A stretch of DNA of 24,896 nucleotides. Origin: JAGVPT01 sp963843065. Lineage in GTDB: Bacteria; Bacteroidota; Ignavibacteria; UBA10030; UBA8401. The DNA lies in assembly GCA_963843065.1 (NCBI GenBank), contig CAWJKX010000041.1, positions 1 to 24,896 of the forward strand, given 5' to 3'. Position numbers and translations under genes: made by a program. The notes under the pieces were generated by a model, which saw nothing but the letters and a program-made list of their open reading frames with translations, did no database searches and was not told where the DNA came from. Below, in pieces: positions 14,886-23,488 of the stretch. The stretch's first letter is position 1. Each line of letters begins with the position of its first letter.

Positions 14886-15239
14886 TGTGTTTTCGATTTC
14901 TCTCATCGTGCTCCAGGGCATTGCTGCGCCGAAAATCGGCTGCCAAATTCGCGAAACCTCAGTACCGAATGGAAAAGGATCGTAGCTGAACATCGAGCTG
15001 ATCCACCGCCTATTCCTGTGAGCTGCGGCAATAGGGGACTTTGAAGTGGATGCACTGAGCGAGGGAGGCCTAGTACGCCACCATCCTTGGTTCAGGGTGA
15101 AAAGCCCATTTAAGAAGCCAATAGGAGCAAATGATCCCGCCCTGCATGCTATTGGTGCTTTCCGAAAAATTCTATATATTTGTTGTATAAATTCTCCATA
15201 ATCTGAGGGACAATACCATGATTCACCCCCGCGTCGCGG
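14862..15239 (-). other. Antisense stop-free frame of unknown nature, in the gap between the UbiA-type and DUF362 genes
   Basis: On the minus strand this frame is open for 126 codons, from the 3' end of the prenyltransferase gene through the 332-nt gap to just inside the DUF362 gene. It includes RNRRWISSMFSYDPFPFGTE and VSRIWQPIFGAAMPWSTM. The first ATG is at 14993 (minus), which would give only 44 residues (stop TGA at 14859-14861). The composition is protein-like (aromatic, Pro and Ser residues). One plus-strand frame is also open from about 15022 to 15200. No family is recognised. It may be a gene remnant, a repeat element, or chance. Confidence 0.25.
15151..15182 (+). promoter_or_regulatory. 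Candidate Bacteroidota-type promoter for the DUF362 operon
   Basis: TATATTTG at 15175-15182 matches the TAnnTTTG -7 box used by the Bacteroidota primary sigma factor. ATTG at 15151-15154, 20 nt upstream, approximates the -33 TTTG box. It lies about 36 nt before the ATG at 15218, which has its own GAGGG site (15205-15209). This is a consensus match only. Confidence 0.4.
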
Positions 15240-16315
15240 TTATCAAGACTCATCCGTCATCAATACTTTCGGACTATGAAAAGCTTCTTAAGCTTGCAGG
15301 CGTCGAACAAGCGCTTTCGAAATCATCCCAAACAATTCTGAAAGACAACATCAGCTGGCACTTTCCTTACCTCAGCGCAAATACAACACCATGGCAGTTG
15401 GAGGGGACGGTGAAAGCGCTGAGGAACAGTGGGTATTCGGATTTGGTCTCCGTCCATAATAACACGGTTGTTACCGACCCGTATCGTGGGGAGAAACTCA
15501 ACAAGCTTAGCCCGATCTATAAAAAGTACGCAATTGAAGAGCGGTACAATTTTAATGCGGACGAAATCAAGTGGATCCTTTACGAACCGAAAGCTCGGAT
15601 GCACGCGCTGAACAAAGTCTACCCCCACGGGATTCATCTTCCCGAATATTTTTTCGGGAAAAACATCGTCCATCTACCGACGGTGAAGACTCACATCTAT
15701 ACAACGACAACGGGAGCGATGAAAAATGCTTTTGGCGGCTTGCTTAATACCCGCCGGCATTACACCCACTCTTGGATTCATGAAACGCTGGTCGACCTCC
15801 TTGCCATTCAAAAAGAGATTCATACAGGGATATTTGCCGTTATGGACGGCACCCTGTGCGGCAACGGTCCGGGACCGCGGACGATGATACCGGTGGAAAA
15901 AGATTATATCCTTGCGAGCGCAGACCAGGTGGCTATTGACGCCGTGGCCGCAAAAATGATGGGATTCGACCCGCTCAGCATCAAATACCTTCGGCTGGCG
16001 CATGAAGACAAGCTCGGATGCGCCGACCCACACGACATCGAAATTGTCGGCGAAGATATTTCTAATGTGAATTTTGGGTTCACTGTCGGCGACAATCTGG
16101 CGAGCCGAGCGGGCGACTTCTTCTGGTTCGGTCCGCTGAAATCGATTCAAAAATTCTTTTTTCATACGCCGCTGGTGTACGGCTTTGTTTTCGGGTCGTA
16201 TTTGTACCACGATTATCTTTGGTGGCCGCTGAAAGGGAAGAGCATGATGCGGAAAGTGCGCACCGAATCGAAATGGGCGAAGCTCTTTGACGAGTACGGG
16301 AGGGACAACGTTTAA
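15218..16315 (+). CDS. DUF362 domain-containing protein
   Basis: A 365-residue protein of the DUF362 family, whose members are widespread and biochemically poorly defined; some are fused to ferredoxin domains. Family features are an N-terminal VAVIKTHPSS strand, the phrase VHLPTVKTHIYTTTTGAMKN (about 150-169) followed by AFGGLLNTRRHYTH, then VMDGTLCGNGPGPR and ASADQVAIDAVAAKMMGFDP (about 230-249). No cysteine-rich [4Fe-4S] domain is visible and no signal peptide is clear. The start ATG has GAGGG eight bases upstream and a candidate promoter before it. The stop is 2 nt before the EamA transporter ATG, so the two are probably co-transcribed. The function is unknown. Confidence 0.85.
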   Translation: MIHPRVAVIKTHPSSILSDYEKLLKLAGVEQALSKSSQTILKDNISWHFPYLSANTTPWQLEGTVKALRNSGYSDLVSVHNNTVVTDPYRGEKLNKLSPIYKKYAIEERYNFNADEIKWILYEPKARMHALNKVYPHGIHLPEYFFGKNIVHLPTVKTHIYTTTTGAMKNAFGGLLNTRRHYTHSWIHETLVDLLAIQKEIHTGIFAVMDGTLCGNGPGPRTMIPVEKDYILASADQVAIDAVAAKMMGFDPLSIKYLRLAHEDKLGCADPHDIEIVGEDISNVNFGFTVGDNLASRAGDFFWFGPLKSIQKFFFHTPLVYGFVFGSYLYHDYLWWPLKGKSMMRKVRTESKWAKLFDEYGRDNV

Positions 16316-16317
16316 AC

Positions 16318-17211
16318 ATGACCTCTCGGAAAAAAGCGGAACTTGTCCTGCTTGCGACAACGGCTATTTGGGGCGGGACATTTGTCGTCATGAAACTGGG
16401 GTTTGCGGATGTCTCCCCTTTTTTGTTCGTGGCAATTCGCTTCACTCTTGGATCGATCATCTTTGGATCGTTTTTTTTCCCCCGCCTGCATTCTATTCGA
16501 CGCTCTACAATTCGGAAGGGTGTCATTCTCGGTGTGTTGCTCGGCGCCGGACTCATTCTCCAGACATACGGCCTGCAAATAACAACCGCATCGAAATCGG
16601 CTTTCATTACCGGAATGATGGTCGTTTTCACTCCCGCAGCGCAAATGTTCGTCGGCCGCCGTATTCCAAAACCGGGAAATCTCATCGGCGTGATCGTTGT
16701 GACTGCCGGTTTGTATTTTCTAACATCCCCCAGCGGTTCAGGTTTTAATCTTGGCGATACGTTAACTCTTGTCGCCGCGTTCCTCTTCGGCTTTTACATC
16801 GTTTACCTTGATATCTATTCAAAAGAAGAAGAACTCCTTCCCCTTGCATTCCTTCAAATCGCCATCACGGCGATTCTGGGATGGATTCTTGTTCCTTTTG
16901 AAGTTCCGCAAATCCACTTCACATGGAATCTTCTGCGACTTTTATTTTATACCGTGTTTCTTGCAACCGTCGTCACAACGTATACGCAAACGCGTTTTCA
17001 AAAGGACACAACTCCGACGAGAGCCGGGATACTGTTCACTCTCGAGCCCGTCATTTCAGCGGTGCTGGCATACTTTGTTTTAGGTGAAATTTTGGGTATG
17101 TTGGGAATGCTCGGCGCTCTCCTTATTGTCATCGGAATCCTGATTTCAGAATTATCGGACAAGTTTATCAAGAAGCTTCACTGGAATCTGCCGTTGGCAG
17201 AAGAAGAATAA
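16318..17211 (+). CDS. EamA/DMT-family membrane transporter
   Basis: A 297-residue protein with about ten hydrophobic helices in two EamA repeats, the architecture of drug/metabolite transporters that export amino acids, nucleobases or other small molecules. The first repeat opens with ATTAIWGGTFVVMKLGF (about 13-29) and holds FVAIRFTLGSIIFG. The second has DTLTLVAAFLFGFYIVYLD and ends with the typical LFTLEPVISAVLAYFVLGE (about 240-258). The basic MTSRKK start and a soluble lysine-rich tail frame the helices. It lies 2 nt after DUF362. The substrate cannot be told from sequence. Confidence 0.92.
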   Translation: MTSRKKAELVLLATTAIWGGTFVVMKLGFADVSPFLFVAIRFTLGSIIFGSFFFPRLHSIRRSTIRKGVILGVLLGAGLILQTYGLQITTASKSAFITGMMVVFTPAAQMFVGRRIPKPGNLIGVIVVTAGLYFLTSPSGSGFNLGDTLTLVAAFLFGFYIVYLDIYSKEEELLPLAFLQIAITAILGWILVPFEVPQIHFTWNLLRLLFYTVFLATVVTTYTQTRFQKDTTPTRAGILFTLEPVISAVLAYFVLGEILGMLGMLGALLIVIGILISELSDKFIKKLHWNLPLAEEE

Positions 17212-17242
17212 AGCTCCTCTTCTTTGAACAGTTCGTTTGACT

Positions 17243-17515
17243 ATGGATGTTCATGCAATTATTACCGTGCAAGGGCTTGTACAAGGCGTCGGCTACCGCT
17301 GGTTTGTCAATCGTCATTCCGTCGAACTTGGTTTGAAGGGATTCGTAAGAAATAACTACGATGATACGGTGCATGTTGAGGTGGAAGGGGATCGTTCGCT
17401 TATCGAAGAACTCATCAATCATTTGAAAGTCGGTCCCCGGTCGGCTCACGTAAAAGATGTCTTTGTCGAATGGAATGAGCCGAAAAATCTCTTCATCGGC
17501 TTCTCAATCAAATAA
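17243..17515 (+). CDS. acyP: Acylphosphatase
   Basis: A small cytosolic enzyme hydrolysing acyl phosphates such as acetyl phosphate or carbamoyl phosphate. The protein is 90 residues, the standard size, with the ferredoxin-like alpha/beta fold pattern. The first signature is VQGLVQGVGYRWFV (9-22), where Arg19 binds the phosphate. The second is GLKGFVRNNYDDTVHVEVEG (30-49), where Asn37 is the catalytic asparagine. I place the start at the ATG at 17243; an in-frame TTG at 17237 would add two residues. No strong ribosome-binding site is visible. It follows the transporter gene after 31 nt and may belong to the same transcript. Confidence 0.95.
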   Translation: MDVHAIITVQGLVQGVGYRWFVNRHSVELGLKGFVRNNYDDTVHVEVEGDRSLIEELINHLKVGPRSAHVKDVFVEWNEPKNLFIGFSIK

Positions 17516-17634
17516 TGCGGACAATCATCACGACCATCAACTTAAGAGATATCTGAAAAATTGCCTCTCGCCAAGCCGCACTTTTGGGAGTATTCAGAAA
17601 TATCAACTAATCAATCGGCCATACAGTATTAACC

Positions 17635-18114
17635 ATGAATAGAATAGGTTTCGGGTTTGACGTCCATAAGCTGGTCACCGGAAGAAAACTTGTTCTCGGT
17701 GGAGAGGATATTCCATCTGATAAAGGGCTCTTGGGATATTCCGACGCTGATGTTCTGCTTCACGCAATTGCCGATGCGCTCCTTGGTGCGGCCTCCCTTG
17801 GGGATATCGGAAAGCATTTTCCCGACACCGATCCGCAGTACAAGAACATATCGAGCATCACATTATTAGAGTACGTCGCCAAACTGATTGCTGAACATCA
17901 TTTTGAAATTATCAACGTCGATTCGACAATAGTGCTGCAAAAGCCGAAGATCGCACCGTATGTTGATCAAATGAGAAACAACATTGCCCGCACTCTGAAG
18001 TTGGATGCTGCCAACGTTTCAGTAAAGGCGACAACCAACGAGGGTTTAGGTTTTATCGGCGCCGGAGACGGCGCAGCCGCATATGCAGTCGCCATGATCA
18101 ATTCAAAATCGTAA
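17635..18114 (+). CDS. ispF: 2-C-methyl-D-erythritol 2,4-cyclodiphosphate synthase
   Basis: IspF closes the cyclodiphosphate ring in the non-mevalonate (MEP) route to isoprenoids, acting as a trimer with zinc. The 159-residue length is normal. Zinc ligands are Asp9 and His11 (FGFDVH) and His43 (DADVLLHAI). GAASLGDIGKHFPDTDPQYK (51-70) and ATTNEGLGFIGAGDGAAAYA (133-152) are family hallmarks. Isoprenoids from this route would supply the polyprenyl substrate of the UbiA-type enzyme three kilobases upstream and the wall lipid carrier. The next gene is a PAP2 phosphatase, possibly for polyprenyl diphosphate. A 119-nt spacer separates it from the acylphosphatase gene. Confidence 0.97.
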   Translation: MNRIGFGFDVHKLVTGRKLVLGGEDIPSDKGLLGYSDADVLLHAIADALLGAASLGDIGKHFPDTDPQYKNISSITLLEYVAKLIAEHHFEIINVDSTIVLQKPKIAPYVDQMRNNIARTLKLDAANVSVKATTNEGLGFIGAGDGAAAYAVAMINSKS

Positions 18115-18130
18115 GCAATTCCATTATATC

Positions 18131-18138
18131 TATATTTG
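18131..18138 (+). promoter_or_regulatory. Possible -7 box (TATATTTG) upstream of the PAP2 gene
   Basis: TATATTTG fits the Bacteroidota TAnnTTTG -7 box, 41 nt before the PAP2 ATG. I see no clear -33 box at the right distance, so support is weak. Confidence 0.25.
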
Positions 18139-18179
18139 CCGCCTGGGGGGTTTTCAGCTCTATATTCACAGCAAAGCTA

Positions 18180-18755
18180 ATGTCCGAATTTCTCTACTCG
18201 ATCGACAAAGCCTTTTTTTTCTTCATCAATCATACCATCAGCAATCCGGTCTTGGATTGGCTGATGCCGTTTTTGACCGACCTCAACAAACATAAACTTG
18301 CGCTGGCGGTTGCTGCTTTTCTTTGGCTTTGGCTGATGATCCGAGGAGGGAGGATAGGAAGAACCGCGGGCATTCTTCTGGTGCTTTCCATAATCGTGAG
18401 CGACCAATTTAGCAGTTCAGTGTTAAAAAATCTTTTCAGCAGAGTTCGCCCATGTCATGCATTACAAGGCGTTCGCCTTCTGGTCGATTGCGGAAGCGGG
18501 TTCTCGTTTCCTTCATCTCATGCCGTGAATAATTTCGCGGGAGCAACGGTTCTTTCGCACTACTACCGCAAGCAGGCATGGGGATGGTTTTCGCTGGCTT
18601 CACTCATCGCACTTTCGCGGCCGTATATTGGCGTTCATTATCCGTCGGACATAGCTGGCGGAGCAGTTATCGGTTGGGCATGTGCTACGTGCTTGATTGC
18701 GGCATGGGAATTTACCGAAGTTAGATTTATTCGGAAAGACGCGAAAATGAAGTAA
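18180..18755 (+). CDS. PAP2-family phosphatase (possibly undecaprenyl-diphosphate phosphatase)
   Basis: An integral membrane phosphatase with all three PAP2 motifs: KNLFSRVRP (83-91), PSSHAVN (111-117) and SRPYIGVHYPSD (146-157), whose two histidines do the chemistry. The 191 residues hold about five to six helices, starting with FFFFINHTI. Members remove phosphate from lipid phosphates, including undecaprenyl diphosphate (PgpB/BacA-like work) or phosphatidylglycerophosphate. The neighbours ispF and lnt suggest an envelope lipid role. The ATG at 18180 is 65 nt after ispF. The exact lipid substrate is not determined by the sequence. Confidence 0.9.
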   Translation: MSEFLYSIDKAFFFFINHTISNPVLDWLMPFLTDLNKHKLALAVAAFLWLWLMIRGGRIGRTAGILLVLSIIVSDQFSSSVLKNLFSRVRPCHALQGVRLLVDCGSGFSFPSSHAVNNFAGATVLSHYYRKQAWGWFSLASLIALSRPYIGVHYPSDIAGGAVIGWACATCLIAAWEFTEVRFIRKDAKMK

Positions 18756-18764
18756 TAAACTTCA

Positions 18765-18796
18765 TTTGCAAAATTCGTTTCTTCTTTCTACATTTA
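18765..18796 (+). promoter_or_regulatory. Candidate promoter for lnt
   Basis: TTTG (18765-18768) is followed after 20 nt by TACATTTA (18789-18796), close to the Bacteroidota pattern TTTG-N19-TAnnTTTG but lacking the last G. It lies 28 nt before the GTG start of lnt. Confidence 0.35.
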
Positions 18797-18824
18797 TTTA
18801 CTATTATTTCGATTTAAATTCTTC

Positions 18825-20498
18825 GTGGATAATTTCATTGAAACGAAACACGCAACACGAACCAATATCGTTCTTGCACTCTCGACGGGCATATTATTCG
18901 GTTGTTCGTTCCCACCACTCCCCCTGGGGCCGCTGGCATGCATCTCGCTGGTGCCACTGCTGCTTTTAATCGAGCGGCTTCGCTCTCTTCGCAGACAATT
19001 CCTCTACTCATACCTTTCTTTTTTTGTTGCATCATGCATCGCACTTTACTGGGTAGGCGGATTCACTCATGCGAAGGACCCGTTTCTGATGCTCGCGGGA
19101 GGGCTCGTTCTTGTCTGGGAACCGTTTTTCTTTAGCGTGATTGTTCTTTCATATCTTGTTGTGAGGAAGAATTTCGGACTGATCGCAGGCCTCGTCTCGC
19201 TTCCATTCATCTGGATTACTTTTGAATGGCTGTATGCGCTCGGCGAATTCGCTTTTCCGTGGCTCACTCTTGGAAACACACAAACGTATGAGCTTGGAAA
19301 AATCCAGTTTGCAGAATTTACAGGCGTGTACGGAATTTCGTTCTGGCTTCTCATCATCAATGTATTATTCTTCGTTCTCTTGATGAATATGATGCGCGAG
19401 AAGGAGAGAATGTCGATGAAAGTCAATCTCCTTGCGACGGCTGCAATTGCTGTCGTTTATCTCTTGCCGAGCCTTTACAGCTTGACGATCGACGAGACGA
19501 GATTTTCATCCTTCCAAAACCCTTCGCTAAGAGTGGGTATTGTGCAGCCAAACATCGATCCGTGGGCGAAATGGGAGGGCGCAAGCACTCTTGCAGGAAG
19601 GGAGAAACAAGTTCAACAATTTCTGGAAATAACGGGCGAACAGAAGAAAGCCGGTGTGCAAATGAGCGTGTGGCCTGAAACTGCAATTTTGTTCGACCTT
19701 CCGATTATGAAGGACGAATGTGAGAAGGTACAAGGAATTCTTGATTCGCTCGGCACATCGATCGTAAGCGGGTACATTGATTATAAATATTACGAGGCAG
19801 GCAAATCGCCGGCGGCGAGCAGTGTCATTCGTGGAACGAATGTCCACTATGACTCATATAACTCCATTTTATATCTTGAACCGAAAAACGAACACATTCA
19901 ATCGTACGCAAAAATGCGGCTTGTTCCTTTTGCAGAGCGCATTCCGTACGCCGAGTCGATCCCTTTCCTGATCGAGCCGCTTCGATGGGGCGTAGGCATC
20001 AGCAATTGGGGAATTGGGAAGGATAGTACGGTGTTTGAAGATTCGAGATCTCATACGAAATTCCTGGCAATGGTTTGCTATGAGTCTATTTTCCCGGAGT
20101 TTGTCAGCGCGTTTGTGAAGCGCGGGGCTGAGTTCATGGTTTTTATAACTAACGACAGCTGGTGGGGGAATACTTCGGGAGCACGGCAGCATTGTCAATT
20201 TGCAGTATTGCGTGCGATCGAAAACAGGAGATGGGTCGTTCGTTGTGCAAACGGCGGCATTTCTTGTTTCATCGATCCCTATGGAAGGATGTACGATAAG
20301 ACTCAGATGTATACAGAAGCGTCCATTACAAGAGTCATTGAACCGAGAACCGAGCAAACGTTTTATACACGGCACGGCGACTGGCTCCCCCGCATCGCCG
20401 GAATTATCTCCGGGTTCTTGATGGCAGCAAGCCTTATTCAATTCCTTTTTTTTCGAACAACCATGAAACGGAATCGACAACACAATGGCGTACATTGA
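18825..20498 (+). CDS. lnt: Apolipoprotein N-acyltransferase
   Basis: Lnt adds the third acyl chain to the N-terminal cysteine of lipoproteins, on the outer face of the inner membrane. The N-terminal half has about six to seven helices (to about 225). The nitrilase-like domain holds the catalytic triad Glu285 (SVWPETA), Lys363 (YAKMRLVPFAE) and Cys418 (MVCYESIFPEF). A final helix lies near 530-550. At 557 residues it is slightly longer than E. coli Lnt (512). The start is read as GTG at 18825, without a convincing ribosome-binding site; family homology begins by about residue 17, so a nearby alternative is possible. The stop overlaps the next gene's ATG (20485) by 14 nt, suggesting coupling. 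Its presence implies an outer membrane with triacylated lipoproteins. Confidence 0.95.
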   Translation: MDNFIETKHATRTNIVLALSTGILFGCSFPPLPLGPLACISLVPLLLLIERLRSLRRQFLYSYLSFFVASCIALYWVGGFTHAKDPFLMLAGGLVLVWEPFFFSVIVLSYLVVRKNFGLIAGLVSLPFIWITFEWLYALGEFAFPWLTLGNTQTYELGKIQFAEFTGVYGISFWLLIINVLFFVLLMNMMREKERMSMKVNLLATAAIAVVYLLPSLYSLTIDETRFSSFQNPSLRVGIVQPNIDPWAKWEGASTLAGREKQVQQFLEITGEQKKAGVQMSVWPETAILFDLPIMKDECEKVQGILDSLGTSIVSGYIDYKYYEAGKSPAASSVIRGTNVHYDSYNSILYLEPKNEHIQSYAKMRLVPFAERIPYAESIPFLIEPLRWGVGISNWGIGKDSTVFEDSRSHTKFLAMVCYESIFPEFVSAFVKRGAEFMVFITNDSWWGNTSGARQHCQFAVLRAIENRRWVVRCANGGISCFIDPYGRMYDKTQMYTEASITRVIEPRTEQTFYTRHGDWLPRIAGIISGFLMAASLIQFLFFRTTMKRNRQHNGVH

Positions 20499-21518
20499 TC
20501 TGCGAAGTGATACGGTAACAAAGCCCTCTGCCGCAATGCGGCAGGCAATGGCGAATGCTGAAGTCGGGCGACGACGTGTTCGGTGAAGACCCGACCGTTG
20601 TCAAGCTTCAAGAGAAGGTTGCGGCACTTCTTGGAAAAGAAAAAGCGCTGTATGTACCAAGCGGCGTCATGAGCAACCAGCTTGCAATTAAAGCACAGAC
20701 CGAGCCGGGCGATGAGATCATTTGCGAACAGGACGCTCATATCTTCAACTACGAAACTGCGGCTCCCGTCTCTTATCTCATCGGTCCAGGTCAAAACAAT
20801 GCCCGGATTGAGAGGCGTCATCCGTGCTGAACAGCTGACGGCAGCGATGAGGCCGAAGGTGTATTATATGCCGCGGTCGAGAATGATCTGTCTGGAAAAT
20901 ACGCATAATCGATCCGGCGGAGCAATCTATCCTCTCGATGAGATTGAAAAAATTTCTACGTTTGCCCGATCTCATGAAATGCTGATGCATCTCGACGGCG
21001 CGCGATTATGGAATGCATGGGTAGCAACGGGAATCCATCCAAAGGAATATGCAAAGAATTTCGATTCTGTCTCGGTCTGCTTTTCAAAAGGTCTCGGGGC
21101 GCCCGTCGGTTCGGCAGTGGTTGGGTCGGCGGCAATGATCGAACGTGTTCATAAATGGCGCAAGGTATTCGGCGGAGGAATGCGCCAGGCGGGCATTATC
21201 GCCGCCGGCGCTTTGTATGCACTCGAGCACAACGTCGACCGGCTGAAGGAAGACCATGAGAAAGCTAAATACTTTGCAGAAAAAATGTCCAAGCTGCCGA
21301 AACTCTCTCTCGACATGGAAACCGTTCAAACAAACATCATCATCATCAATACTGAAAATACAGGAAGACTGCCTGAAGAGATTATTACCGTATTGAAATC
21401 GAAAGGACTGCTTGTTTCGCTGGGCTCGTACAACAGCGTCCGGGCCGTGATGCATCTTGACGTGTCGATGGAACAAGTTAAACAAGCAGCGGACATTTTC
21501 ACGACCTTGTTGCGATAA
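20485..21518 (+). pseudogene. Low-specificity L-threonine aldolase, two frameshifts
   Basis: A PLP enzyme splitting L-threonine or allo-threonine into glycine and acetaldehyde. The true start is the ATG at 20485 (MAYIDLRSDTVTKPSAAMRQ), overlapping lnt. An extra G near 20567 shifts the frame; the next piece begins DDVFGEDPTVVKLQEKVAAL and holds LYVPSGVMSNQLAIK. A second extra base near 20795-20805 moves it again. The last frame, open from 20682 but genuine from about 20805, carries ICLENTHNRSGG, MLMHLDGARLWNA, the PLP-lysine segment SVCFSKGLGAPVGSAVVG and GGGMRQAGIIAAGALYAL. Corrected length is about 343 residues, normal for the family. Both breaks are single-base and leave homology intact, so I suspect sequencing error over a dead gene. 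Confidence 0.85.
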
Positions 21519-21520
21519 GA

Positions 21521-21982
21521 ATGGACAAACACGTATTTCACCACAAGACTGCCGTCAAGGTCAGGAACTATGAGATCGATTGGCAGGGGATCGTTCACAA
21601 TGCGATCTATCTTCACTATTTCGAGGTTGGAAGAATTGAATATCTGAACACGATCGGCGCGAAAGTGGACATCAACACGATCAACAACGAATCGAATGTC
21701 GTTCTTGCTCGGAATGAGATTGATTACCGTTCGCCCGCGCGCTACGGAGATACCATCAACGTCTATTCCAGGATATCCGCCATCAAGAACACAAGCTTTA
21801 TTTTTGAGGGATTACTGGAGCGGAGTTCGAACGGGGAAATCATTGCTGAAAACGTCGCTGTTCATGTTTGGCTGAATCACAAAACAAATCTTCCTACGCC
21901 TGTTCCTGATGATTTTCGTAAACTTGTCCAGCGGTTTGAAGGAGAACATTGTATTATTCAGTGGCCGGCAATTATTGTTTGA
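21521..21982 (+). CDS. Acyl-CoA thioesterase, 4HBT/YbgC-like
   Basis: A small hot-dog-fold thioesterase that hydrolyses acyl-CoA or acyl-ACP. The signature is RNYEIDWQGIVHNAIYLHYF followed by EVGRIEYL (15-42), matching the 4-hydroxybenzoyl-CoA thioesterase pattern in which Asp20 is the catalytic residue and the following G and Y are conserved. The 153 residues are slightly longer than the usual 130 to 140; the C-terminal tail is not typical. The ATG lies 2 nt after the aldolase stop, and trpE begins 6 nt after its end, so it sits inside a tight gene run. In enterobacteria YbgC relatives work with the Tol-Pal system and phospholipid synthesis; no tol genes are present here. The substrate is unknown. 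Confidence 0.85.
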   Translation: MDKHVFHHKTAVKVRNYEIDWQGIVHNAIYLHYFEVGRIEYLNTIGAKVDINTINNESNVVLARNEIDYRSPARYGDTINVYSRISAIKNTSFIFEGLLERSSNGEIIAENVAVHVWLNHKTNLPTPVPDDFRKLVQRFEGEHCIIQWPAIIV

Positions 21983-21988
21983 TAGGAT

Positions 21989-23485
21989 ATGACTACTTTT
22001 GACGAGTTCAAAAAGCTCTCGCGCGGCGGAAATATCATTCCGATCTATGAGGAATTGATGGCCGATACTGAAACGCCTGTTTCGGTCTATCTTAAACTCA
22101 AAGATGAAAGTCCATACTCGTTTTTACTGGAGAGCGTCGAGGGAGGTGAAAAAATCGGCCGGTACACGTTCCTCGGTTACAATCCATTTATGGTGTTCGA
22201 AATTCGTGGCAAATCGTTCACAATCAAACCCCGGCATCCCGATGTGCAAGTGCTTCCGACGCTTGTCGATGCCTCCATGGAACCCCTTGCTGCGTTAAAG
22301 AAAATATTCGCGCATTGCAAAACAGTACCGGTTGATGGATTACCTCGTTTTACAGGAGGCGCAGTCGGATATTTTGGCTATGAAACGATTCAGCTTTTAG
22401 AGAACATTCCTTCAGCAAAATTGGACACTCTCGGATTCAATGACGCAACCTTAATGTTCTTTGATACGCTTCTCGTTTTCGATGCCGTCAAACGGAATGT
22501 CTCTGCGGTTGCGAATGCGTACATTCCCGCAGGGGCAACCGAAAATCAATTATTAGAAGAATACAATAAAGCCGTTATAGAAATCAAGAGGCTAAAAACA
22601 ATCCTGCAAAAAAGTGTTCCTTACGCTGTAAATCATGCAGGGTCAATCGGCGAATTGCAATACTTGATGAGCAAAAATGACTTTCTTTCAAACATTGAAA
22701 AGGCAAAGAAATTCATTGTTGAAGGGGATATTTTCCAGGTGGTTCTTTCGCAACAAATGAAAATGGAGTATACGGGTGAGCCGTTTGACGTGTACCGCAT
22801 GCTGCGGATCGTAAACCCATCGCCCTATCTCTATTTTCTGAGAATGGAGGGCATGTGCATTATCGGATCTTCTCCCGAACTATTGGTGCGCCTTGACAAT
22901 GGAATTGTTGAAACACGCCCAATTGCGGGAACACGCCGTCGCGGTACAACAGCAGCAGAAGACGTCCTTTTGGAAAAAGAACTATTGGCGGACGAAAAAG
23001 AGTGTGCGGAACATCTCATGCTCGTCGACCTCGGGCGAAACGATATCGGACGCATCAGCGAATACGGAAGCGTCGAAGTCACTCAATTCATGGCGATCGA
23101 AAAATATTCGCATGTCATGCACATCGTCTCGAACGTCCGGGGGAAACTGCGCAAAGGCATGTCCGCTGTCGATGCACTCTATTCTTGCTTCCCTGCGGGC
23201 ACTCTCAGCGGCGCTCCGAAAATTCGGGCAATGGAAATCATTGCAGAACTGGAGCAGAATAAGCGCGGCGTGTACGGCGGTGCCGTCGGTTATTTGGATT
23301 TCTCCGGCAACCTTGATTCGTGTATTGCTATCCGAACAATCGTTGTGAATGATGGAGTTGCCTACTTCCAGGCTGGAGGCGGAATTGTGCATGATTCCGT
23401 TCCTGAAAAAGAATTTCAAGAATCATTGGATAAGGTTGCCGCAACGGTGAGCGCAGTGCAGAAATTGCGGAAGGCAGACGAATAG
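21989..23485 (+). CDS. trpE: Anthranilate synthase component I
   Basis: TrpE converts chorismate to anthranilate using ammonia from its glutaminase partner, the first step of tryptophan synthesis. At 498 residues it has the N-terminal regulatory segment with LLES (46-49), the motif tied to tryptophan feedback inhibition. The chorismate-binding domain shows RPIAGTRRRG (about 308-317), LVDLGRNDIGRIS, HVMHIVSNVRGKL, FPAGTLSGAPKIRAMEII and YGGAVGYLDFSGNLD. PabB has the same fold, but LLES and the neighbouring trpG favour TrpE. trpG starts 3 nt after the stop. No attenuator or leader peptide is visible upstream, where the thioesterase gene abuts. Later trp genes are absent from the window. Confidence 0.95.
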   Translation: MTTFDEFKKLSRGGNIIPIYEELMADTETPVSVYLKLKDESPYSFLLESVEGGEKIGRYTFLGYNPFMVFEIRGKSFTIKPRHPDVQVLPTLVDASMEPLAALKKIFAHCKTVPVDGLPRFTGGAVGYFGYETIQLLENIPSAKLDTLGFNDATLMFFDTLLVFDAVKRNVSAVANAYIPAGATENQLLEEYNKAVIEIKRLKTILQKSVPYAVNHAGSIGELQYLMSKNDFLSNIEKAKKFIVEGDIFQVVLSQQMKMEYTGEPFDVYRMLRIVNPSPYLYFLRMEGMCIIGSSPELLVRLDNGIVETRPIAGTRRRGTTAAEDVLLEKELLADEKECAEHLMLVDLGRNDIGRISEYGSVEVTQFMAIEKYSHVMHIVSNVRGKLRKGMSAVDALYSCFPAGTLSGAPKIRAMEIIAELEQNKRGVYGGAVGYLDFSGNLDSCIAIRTIVVNDGVAYFQAGGGIVHDSVPEKEFQESLDKVAATVSAVQKLRKADE

Positions 23486-23488
23486 CTC

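Noticed and set aside
15674..16360. 228-codon minus-strand open frame within the DUF362 gene
   Set aside because: Antisense shadow; the + strand carries clear DUF362 homology and tight spacing to its neighbour.
19869..20495. 208-codon minus-strand open frame within lnt
   Set aside because: Antisense shadow of lnt, whose catalytic Cys and Lys lie in this stretch.
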